DNA of 5,953 nucleotides from Erysipelotrichaceae bacterium (lineage in GTDB: Bacteria; Bacillota_I; Bacilli_A; Erysipelotrichales; Erysipelotrichaceae). How positions within the stretch are numbered: the first letter of the stretch is position 1; each line of letters begins with the position of its first letter. Below the pieces are notes generated by a model. The model was not told where the DNA came from, ran no database searches, and saw only the letters and a program-made list of their open reading frames with translations. A program made the position numbers and the translations under genes. The stretch covers positions 1-5,953 of the forward strand of contig JAFONG010000173.1 in assembly GCA_017418585.1 (NCBI GenBank), written 5' to 3'. Positions 1 to 4,539 of this stretch are shown here, one piece after another.

Positions 1-1632
1 ATGAACTTTATCAATAGAGCATTTAAAAACGTAAGCAGAAGGATGTCGAAGACGGTACTGCTGATTCTGACGTTCTTTCTGATCGGAAATCTCGTCATTA
101 TCGGTCTGGGTGTATCAAAGGCTTCCGAAAGCGCCAAAATACTGACCAGACAGAAGATGAGAGCGGTCGTAACCTACGGTCTGGATTACAACAAGATCTG
201 GCAGTATGCCGATACGATCGAGGATGAAGATGAACTGGAAGAGTTCTACAACAACTATCCGAGAATCAAACTGGAAGAAGTGACTTCCTTTCTGCAGGAT
301 GAAAGAGTCAAGACAGCCAACACGGTCAACATCAACATGTGGTATGCCGACAGCCAGAATTCCCTGGATTTCGTCCATCTGGGCAACAGGGCGGAAGAAG
401 ACATCGATTCCAGCAGCGGTCAGTCCTGCTGGTACGATGATGTAACCGATGAGCAGATATGCGAGACCTACAGAAACCCTTATTTCCTGATCAAGAGCAA
501 CATGTTCCCGGACATGATTGAATTCGAAGACGGGGAATATCAGATCGTCAGCGGCAGATTCTATAGCCAGCAGGAGATCGACAACGGTTCACTGGTCTGT
601 CTGATTTCGGAAAATCTCGCTTCCTTAAACGGAGTGAGCGTCGGCGATTCCATCAGTCTGGCCGTCAACTATCTGGCGGGATATATGCAGCAGTTCGGCT
701 TGACGGAAGAAGATCTGGAAAACCGTTTTGAAGTCATCGGCATTTTCTCCCACAGTCAGCCGATCACTCCGGATGCGCCGAATTTCGACTACTGCTATCC
801 GTACGAGAATCCTGACAACATGATCTTCATGCCTTCCACTACCATCTACATGGCTCAGCTGCCGATGCAGCAGAAACAGTTCGACTACTATGCGGAAATG
901 TATGGCGATGATGAGAATAACGAGTATTACAGCGATCCGGCCAACAGACCGAGCGAAGAAAATATGGCGTCCCAGATGAACATCAACGATGTCACGCTGC
1001 TTCTCAGTGATCCGCTGGACGTCGATGCTTTCGTGAAAGACTATCAGGGATCTTTGAGTCAGTTCGCTACGCTCTCCGCAAACAATGAGGAATTCAACCG
1101 GCTGTCAAAGCCTCTGGATACCCTGAGCATGTATGCGAATTTCATCGTCTGGCTGGTGGTAATCAATGCGATCGTCATCATTACTCTGGTAACGGCATTG
1201 ACTCTGAAGACCAGAGAATACGAGATCGGCGTGCTGCTCTCCATCGGCGCTTCCAAACTGAAGGTGATCGGACAGTTCTTTGTCGAGCTGGCTATCGTAG
1301 CCGTTCTCGGATTCACGCTGTCCGTCATTTCCGGAAGTCTGATCGCCAAGAGGATAGGCAATACCGTTCTGGAATACCAGATCGCTTCCAGCGAAGTATC
1401 GCAGGAAGAAGAGTATTACTATTACGGCCACGGTTTCGATCCATGGAATACCGACTACACGACAGACATCTCCCTGGAAGACCTGGTTTCGGAATACGAA
1501 GTCAGGATCTCTCCATTGATCATCGGCGAGATCTATGTACTGGGTTTGGGAATCGTTCTGATTTCCGTCATCATTCCTTCCTTCATGATCATGCGTTACA
1601 ATCCGAAGAAGATCCTGATGAATCAGAACTAG
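1..1632 (+). CDS. ABC transporter permease, FtsX/MacB type
   Basis: This is a 543-residue integral membrane subunit that should pair with the ATPase encoded just downstream. A basic N-terminus (residues 1-16) leads into membrane segment 1 (about 17-38). A large extracytoplasmic domain of MacB periplasmic-core type follows (about 39-380). The C-terminal FtsX-type module has segments at about 381-402, 424-448 and 505-532, giving four in total. The cytoplasmic stretch TREYEIGVLLSIGASK (401-416) is the conserved coupling region of this family, and NPKKIL near the end is the usual C-terminal motif. Family members export peptides, lipids or antibiotics, or act mechanotransmissively; the substrate cannot be told here. 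The TM3-TM4 loop (about 452-503) is unusually long and acidic, with a run of four tyrosines. Cys143 and Cys154 lie in the outer domain and could form a disulfide. The ATG is the first base of the window, so its ribosome site and any upstream partner permease are unseen. The start MNFINRAFKN fits the family. Confidence 0.9.
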   Translation: MNFINRAFKNVSRRMSKTVLLILTFFLIGNLVIIGLGVSKASESAKILTRQKMRAVVTYGLDYNKIWQYADTIEDEDELEEFYNNYPRIKLEEVTSFLQDERVKTANTVNINMWYADSQNSLDFVHLGNRAEEDIDSSSGQSCWYDDVTDEQICETYRNPYFLIKSNMFPDMIEFEDGEYQIVSGRFYSQQEIDNGSLVCLISENLASLNGVSVGDSISLAVNYLAGYMQQFGLTEEDLENRFEVIGIFSHSQPITPDAPNFDYCYPYENPDNMIFMPSTTIYMAQLPMQQKQFDYYAEMYGDDENNEYYSDPANRPSEENMASQMNINDVTLLLSDPLDVDAFVKDYQGSLSQFATLSANNEEFNRLSKPLDTLSMYANFIVWLVVINAIVIITLVTALTLKTREYEIGVLLSIGASKLKVIGQFFVELAIVAVLGFTLSVISGSLIAKRIGNTVLEYQIASSEVSQEEEYYYYGHGFDPWNTDYTTDISLEDLVSEYEVRISPLIIGEIYVLGLGIVLISVIIPSFMIMRYNPKKILMNQN

Positions 1633-1636
1633 GAGG
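1631..1636 (+). promoter_or_regulatory. Ribosome binding site of the ABC ATPase gene
   Basis: A perfect AGGAGG lies five bases before the ATG at 1642. It shares its first two bases with the TAG stop codon of the permease gene. This arrangement suggests that the permease and ATPase are translated from one message, possibly coupled. It also fixes the ATPase start. Confidence 0.85.
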
Positions 1637-1641
1637 ATCAT

Positions 1642-2319
1642 ATGGCAGAAATACTTAGACTAGAAAACATCAATTATTCCTATATCGACGGCGGATATGA
1701 AAGACAGATCCTGAAAGACCTGAGCTATTCGTTTGAAGCAGGAAAGTTCTATACCATTCTTGGCCCTTCCGGTTCAGGAAAGACCACACTGCTGTCTCTG
1801 GTTGCCGGTCTGGATACCGCCAAGAGCGGAAAGATCTACTTCAACGGAAAAGACATCGACGAGATCGGTCTGCACAAGTTCAGAAGGAACGCGATTTCCA
1901 TCGTCTTCCAGCAGTTCAATCTGATATCCTATCTGACGGCTGTAGAAAACGTTCTGCTGGCGATGTCGGAAACGGACAACGAAATACCGAAGGATAGAAA
2001 GAACGTCGCCTACAATCTGCTGGAACGCTTCGGTATCGTCAGATCCAAGGCTGACCGCATGGTCAATCAGTTGTCCGGCGGTGAACAGCAGAGAGTCGCG
2101 ATCGCCAGATCGCTGGCATCCAATGTCGATCTGATCTTCGCGGACGAACCGACAGGTAACCTGGATACGGCAACCGAAAAGGAGATCATCTCCATCTTCA
2201 AGGAACTGGCCCACGACTTCGGAAAGACGATCATCGTCGTGACCCATTCCGATACCGTATCGGCAATGTCCGACCAGAGAGTACTGCTGAAGGACGGCAA
2301 ACTGACAAAGATAAAATAA
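1642..2319 (+). CDS. ABC transporter ATP-binding protein, LolD/MacB type
   Basis: This 225-residue cytoplasmic ATPase should power the FtsX-type permease encoded 9 nt upstream. All nucleotide-binding motifs are intact: Walker A GPSGSGKTT (41-49), Q-loop in VFQQFNL (around Gln90), signature LSGGEQQ (144-150) followed by RVAIARSL, Walker B LIFADEP (164-170) with catalytic Glu169, D-loop GNLD (172-175), and H-loop His202 in VVTHS. Length and motif spelling match the LolD/MacB/SalX exporter subfamily, which is about 220-250 residues, rather than importers. As no accessory domain is fused, the protein presumably acts as a homodimer under a permease dimer. The gene order is permease first, ATPase second. 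No two-component regulator or lipoprotein gene is visible beside it, so I cannot say whether the pair is an antimicrobial-peptide exporter or a lipid/lipoprotein system. The gene ends directly at a strong hairpin terminator. Confidence 0.96.
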   Translation: MAEILRLENINYSYIDGGYERQILKDLSYSFEAGKFYTILGPSGSGKTTLLSLVAGLDTAKSGKIYFNGKDIDEIGLHKFRRNAISIVFQQFNLISYLTAVENVLLAMSETDNEIPKDRKNVAYNLLERFGIVRSKADRMVNQLSGGEQQRVAIARSLASNVDLIFADEPTGNLDTATEKEIISIFKELAHDFGKTIIVVTHSDTVSAMSDQRVLLKDGKLTKIK

Positions 2320-2347
2320 AAACCCGGAATCATCCGGGTTTTGTTTT
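2319..2347. terminator. Bidirectional intrinsic terminator between convergent genes
   Basis: AAAACCCGG (2319-2327) pairs perfectly with CCGGGTTTT (2334-2342) around a six-base loop, AATCAT. On the plus strand the stem is followed by TTTTG TTTT, ending ABC-operon transcripts. On the minus strand the same stem is followed by a better T tract (TTTTTATTTTAT), ending the transcript of the gene at 2362-2946. The first stem base is the last base of the ATPase stop codon, so the spacing is very economical. Confidence 0.9.
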
Positions 2348-2361
2348 GAGCTGGAATTCAG

Positions 2362-2946
2362 TTATTCTTCTGGCTTGTCTTCTTCAGCCTTAGCAGGTTC
2401 TTCCTCGTTCAGGATCTCTTCTGTCTTCAGGGCTTTCTTCAGGTTTTCTACACCCTTTTCAGTGATATTGACAGTCGTCGTCTTGGCCTTGTTGATGGCA
2501 GCCTTGACTTCAGGTTTCTCGAAGAATTCGGTGACTTTATCGCCGATATCGCTCAGGAAGTCGGCAGTCTTCTTGAAGGCATCGGATTCCTTGATCTTGT
2601 CGAATTCAGCCATGATGTCATTTCCGAGATCTTCCAGAGTTCTTCCTTTTTCGTCAGGCTTTCTGGTCAGTTCAGCGATCTTGCCTTTGGTGAAATCAAC
2701 TGCTTCCATAGATTTTGCCTTTACCTTATCAAGGAATTCATCCAGTTTTTCATCTTCCTGAACATCGTTGATAATTCCCTTAACTTTTTCTATTGAAGAC
2801 CTGATGGCTTCTTCCGTCTTTTCAACGAGAGCCTTTGCCTTTACCTTACCTTCATCGTCCAGCTTCTCAACTTTTTCAGCCAGATCGTCCTCAAGTTCCT
2901 TAACCTGAGATTCCATCTCTTTTACAGTATCATCAAATTTCTGCAT
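2362..2946 (-). CDS. Hypothetical charged, helical (apolipoprotein-like) protein
   Basis: I do not recognise a specific family. The 194-residue product is dominated by Lys, Glu, Asp and Ala, with hydrophobic residues at heptad-like spacing. It has no signal peptide, no membrane segment, no cysteine and only three Pro before the tail, so long amphipathic helices or coiled coils are expected (about residues 1-170). An acidic tail rich in Glu, Ala, Lys and Pro follows (about 178-194). Similar motifs recur: KVKAK at two places 40 residues apart, and a pattern of Lys-Ala-Lys, a short gap, Thr-Lys/Glu-Lys-Gly then Leu in LDKVKAK...TKGKIAEL and INKAKTT...TEKGVENL. Such proteins are often binned as YtxH-like, apolipoprotein A-like or phasin-like, but none of these can be assigned. 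The gene has its own promoter, a strong AAGGAGG 8 nt before the ATG, and a shared terminator, so it is monocistronic. Expression may be high. It is convergent with the ABC operon and divergent from the XpaC-like operon. Confidence 0.85.
   Translation of the reverse strand: MQKFDDTVKEMESQVKELEDDLAEKVEKLDDEGKVKAKALVEKTEEAIRSSIEKVKGIINDVQEDEKLDEFLDKVKAKSMEAVDFTKGKIAELTRKPDEKGRTLEDLGNDIMAEFDKIKESDAFKKTADFLSDIGDKVTEFFEKPEVKAAINKAKTTTVNITEKGVENLKKALKTEEILNEEEPAKAEEDKPEE
2714..2848 (-). repeat. Pair of 15-bp direct repeats inside the helical-protein gene
   Basis: TTTGCCTTTACCTTA occurs at 2714-2728 and again at 2834-2848, exactly 120 bases apart. Both copies are in the same reading frame and encode the KVKAK motif, in DKVKAKSM and GKVKAKAL. 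The offset of 40 codons suggests an internal duplication of helical units. Convergence in a low-complexity Lys/Ala-rich protein would give the same picture. Confidence 0.6.
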
Positions 2947-2954
2947 ATGATATA

Positions 2955-2961
2955 CCTCCTT
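2955..2961 (-). promoter_or_regulatory. Ribosome binding site of the helical-protein gene
   Basis: Read on the minus strand this is AAGGAGG, eight bases before the ATG at 2946-2944. It is near-perfect and fixes the start of the 194-residue product. Confidence 0.88.
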
Positions 2962-2969
2962 ATAAATCT

Positions 2970-3000
2970 ATTATATAAGAATTCGTGAAAACAATGTGAA
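2970..3000 (-). promoter_or_regulatory. Sigma-A-type promoter for the helical-protein gene
   Basis: On the minus strand TTCACA (3000-2995, five of six bases of TTGACA) is followed by 17 bases and then TATATAAT (2977-2970). Transcription would start around 2963, giving a leader of about 17 bases that carries the AAGGAGG. If TATAAT within the box is used as the -10, the spacer is 19. Confidence 0.65.
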
Positions 3001-3010
3001 TTATGAAATA

Positions 3011-3047
3011 ATTTAGCACTCGTTTAGTAATCATATAATGATATAAT
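3011..3047 (+). promoter_or_regulatory. Putative promoter of the XpaC-like operon with tandem -10 boxes
   Basis: Two perfect TATAAT boxes lie 8 bases apart at 3034-3039 and 3042-3047. No good -35 exists. TTTAGC (3012-3017, spacer 16) and TTAGCA (3013-3018, spacer 15) are the best matches for the first box, and nothing convincing serves the second. The start site would fall near 3046 or near 3054-3058, only 0-12 bases before the ATG. A 13-bp dyad, ATCAT-ATA-ATGAT (3030-3042), spans the first box. The weak -35 may mean activator dependence or relief of repression. Confidence 0.5.
3013..3021 (+). promoter_or_regulatory. Perfect half-site of the CIRCE operator (possible HrcA contact)
   Basis: TTAGCACTC is identical to the left arm of the CIRCE consensus, TTAGCACTC-N9-GAGTGCTAA, bound by the heat-shock repressor HrcA. 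It overlaps the -35 region of the AAA+ operon. The right arm is absent: the bases at 3031-3039 match GAGTGCTAA at only two of nine positions. A second, weaker copy of the element follows in direct orientation (TTTAGTAATC at 3023-3032 against TTTAGCACTC at 3012-3021). Regulation by HrcA is therefore only a suggestion. Confidence 0.3.
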
Positions 3048-3057
3048 AGATTTTGTT

Positions 3058-4029
3058 ATGAGAAGAAGAAGAGGCGGAATCGGAATTTTCGGATTTATCA
3101 TTATCATGTCTATTCTGGATGCTTTCTTTGAAAGCGGAGGCATGCTGATTTTCGGTCTGATCGTTCCTGTAGTATTTACTGGATTGTTTATTTACGGGAT
3201 AGCCAAGTTCCTTAGCTACGCTTTTGGTGAGGGACAGACAAACAGGAGGAGTTCCAACGTTTACACCAACAAGTCTACGAGCTATGTGAAGAATGCCCGG
3301 AATGCGCAGATCGACAAGGTCCTTGCGGAATATTTTGAAAACAATGTTTCTCTGGTGCTGTTCGACGATGTATCGATCAGCACGCAGAACGGCGTATATA
3401 CGACGGTGGATAATCTCTATGTCAACTACAAGGAAGAGAAGATCTGTCAGCTGAAGGAGTTCAAGAGCTACTATCCGGGCGCCTACGAAAAAATCATCAA
3501 TTCTCTGGCACAGCTGACCAAAAAGTCCGTGAAACAGAACGAGAAGAAAAAGAAGAAGGACAAGGAAGAGAAGAAGGAAGATGTCAAGGATACAAAGAAG
3601 GATTCCTTCTCCGATGCGGATAAATACATCGATCAGATCAACTCTTTGAACCGCGATCTGATCAACGAAGAAGTTACAAACGGTCTGTACCAGACCTGCG
3701 ATCTTCTGAAACAGATCGATATCGTCGATAGAGAAGACGGTACGGTCGATCCGAAGCTGAACAAACTGTATGAATACTACCTGCCTATTCTGACAGGTAT
3801 TCTGGAGGACTACAAGCGCCTTTCCGCTTCTCCGATCAAAGGCGATGAATTCAAGAAATGCGAGACGCAGCTGGTCAAGACGATCAAGCTGATCAACGAG
3901 GCATTGAAGACGATCTACAGTTCGATGCACGAGAGCGACTACATGAATCTCAATGCCAATATCAATACCCTGCAGTCGTTGCTGAAGCAGGACGGTTTCG
4001 GCTCTACGCCGTTTAAGGAGGACAAGTGA
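3058..4029 (+). CDS. XpaC-like membrane protein (5-bromo-4-chloroindolyl phosphate hydrolysis family)
   Basis: This is a 323-residue protein, first in a three-gene operon. A start of MRRRR precedes two hydrophobic segments (about 8-22 and 28-52), forming a hairpin anchor with the bulk of the protein probably cytoplasmic. Residues about 82-155 form a compact unit I do not recognise, ending in YYPGAYEKIINSLAQL. Residues 155-183 are a Lys/Glu-rich, probably disordered linker. Residues about 184-312 resemble the XpaC C-terminal helical domain: an Ala-Asp-Lys-Tyr-Ile-Asp entry, a Leu-rich helix, then YEYYLPILTGILEDYKRL (238-255), whose YYLP motif is typical. XpaC was named from a weak X-phos phenotype, and its true role is unknown. 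It usually neighbours TelA (toxic anion resistance), but here an unknown protein and an AAA+ ATPase follow. No Shine-Dalgarno precedes the ATG, and the predicted mRNA leader is 0-12 nt. The ATG at 3142 has GGAGG only one base away and would delete the first segment, so I kept the longer start. Confidence 0.75.
   Translation: MRRRRGGIGIFGFIIIMSILDAFFESGGMLIFGLIVPVVFTGLFIYGIAKFLSYAFGEGQTNRRSSNVYTNKSTSYVKNARNAQIDKVLAEYFENNVSLVLFDDVSISTQNGVYTTVDNLYVNYKEEKICQLKEFKSYYPGAYEKIINSLAQLTKKSVKQNEKKKKKDKEEKKEDVKDTKKDSFSDADKYIDQINSLNRDLINEEVTNGLYQTCDLLKQIDIVDREDGTVDPKLNKLYEYYLPILTGILEDYKRLSASPIKGDEFKKCETQLVKTIKLINEALKTIYSSMHESDYMNLNANINTLQSLLKQDGFGSTPFKEDK
4015..4021 (+). promoter_or_regulatory. Ribosome binding site deciding the start of the 169-residue protein
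   Basis: AAGGAGG lies inside the end of the XpaC-like gene, seven bases before the ATG at 4029. A GTG one codon earlier (4026) is only four bases from it and is less likely. The chosen ATG overlaps the preceding TGA stop by one base (TGATG), which favours translational coupling. Confidence 0.8.
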
Positions 4030-4538
4030 TGGCAGACAAAAGCATTGACATGTTTAAGCTTGTTGAGGAAGTAGAGAAGCAGAAGGCGATGGACATCGAT
4101 GCCATTTTCTCTGACCTGGATTCCGTTAAGAACGAAGAAGTCACCACAGTCAAGAAGAAGGTCTATGCTTCGGATACGAATACAACAGCAACCGTCAGCA
4201 AGCCGCGTATTCCGGATCAGATCGGTTCTTTCGAAACCCGTTTTGAAGCGTTCAGAGGCGTCATTGAGCATGTCTACTACGGCGTTAGCAATGTGAACGT
4301 CTATGTCGAAGGACACCGCGATGCCCTTGAGAAATACTACAAGGATGCCTACAACAATTCCAAGGATCTTTATGTCATAGAAGCCAGAGTCAACGACGAG
4401 ATCAACCGTTACGGCACGCATTCTCAGCTTTATGAGAAAGGCTACTACGACGGACTCTTCTATGTGCTGAAGGCTCTGAAACGTTCCAAGGAACTGCTGA
4501 TGACCAAGCTGAACAGCGAAATTAACAGGAACCTCTAA
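4029..4538 (+). CDS. Hypothetical soluble protein, second gene of the AAA+ operon
   Basis: I do not recognise this 169-residue protein. It has no signal peptide, no membrane segment and no cysteine, and should be cytoplasmic. Residues 1-35 are an acidic amphipathic helix (MFKLVEEVEKQKAMDIDAIFSD is split by charged residues). Residues 36-65 are Thr/Ser/Lys-rich and probably flexible. Residues about 66-169 look helical and aromatic-rich, with Tyr-Tyr pairs at 83-84, 103-104 and 139-140 and a Leu/Lys-rich last helix (143-166). The start overlaps the XpaC-like stop by one base, and the AAA+ gene begins one base after its own stop, so the three products are probably made together. An adaptor linking the membrane protein to the ATPase is a reasonable guess from order alone. 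No motif supports an enzymatic role. Low-level resemblance to TelA could not be seen. Confidence 0.82.
   Translation: MADKSIDMFKLVEEVEKQKAMDIDAIFSDLDSVKNEEVTTVKKKVYASDTNTTATVSKPRIPDQIGSFETRFEAFRGVIEHVYYGVSNVNVYVEGHRDALEKYYKDAYNNSKDLYVIEARVNDEINRYGTHSQLYEKGYYDGLFYVLKALKRSKELLMTKLNSEINRNL
4526..4530 (+). promoter_or_regulatory. Weak ribosome binding site of the AAA+ gene
   Basis: CAGGA ends nine bases before the ATG at 4540 and is a partial Shine-Dalgarno. With only one base between the upstream TAA and this ATG, translation probably relies largely on coupling to the preceding gene. Confidence 0.45.
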
Positions 4539-4539
4539 T

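Noticed and set aside
1105..1641. A 178-codon minus-strand open frame opposite the permease
   Set aside because: It lies wholly inside the conserved FtsX module on the other strand, is full of Asp/Gln/His without any recognisable motif, and is a codon-bias shadow.
3013..3039. A complete CIRCE operator
   Set aside because: Only the left arm is present; the bases nine positions downstream match the right arm at two of nine positions, so a full operator is not claimed.
3142..3144. Internal ATG as the start of the XpaC-like protein, preceded by GGAGG
   Set aside because: The GGAGG is only one base from this ATG, too close for normal initiation. The frame upstream encodes a sensible MRRRR plus membrane segment. 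It remains a possible secondary start.
3031..3930. A 299-codon minus-strand open frame opposite the XpaC-like gene
   Set aside because: It is antisense to a gene with clear domain structure. Its Leu/Val/Phe-rich composition is what the reverse strand of Lys/Glu/Asp codons gives, and it would cover the divergent promoter region. No good ribosome site or family resemblance.
4026..4028. GTG as start of the small operon protein
   Set aside because: The ATG one codon later is seven bases from AAGGAGG, against four for the GTG, and gives the common TGATG stop-start overlap.
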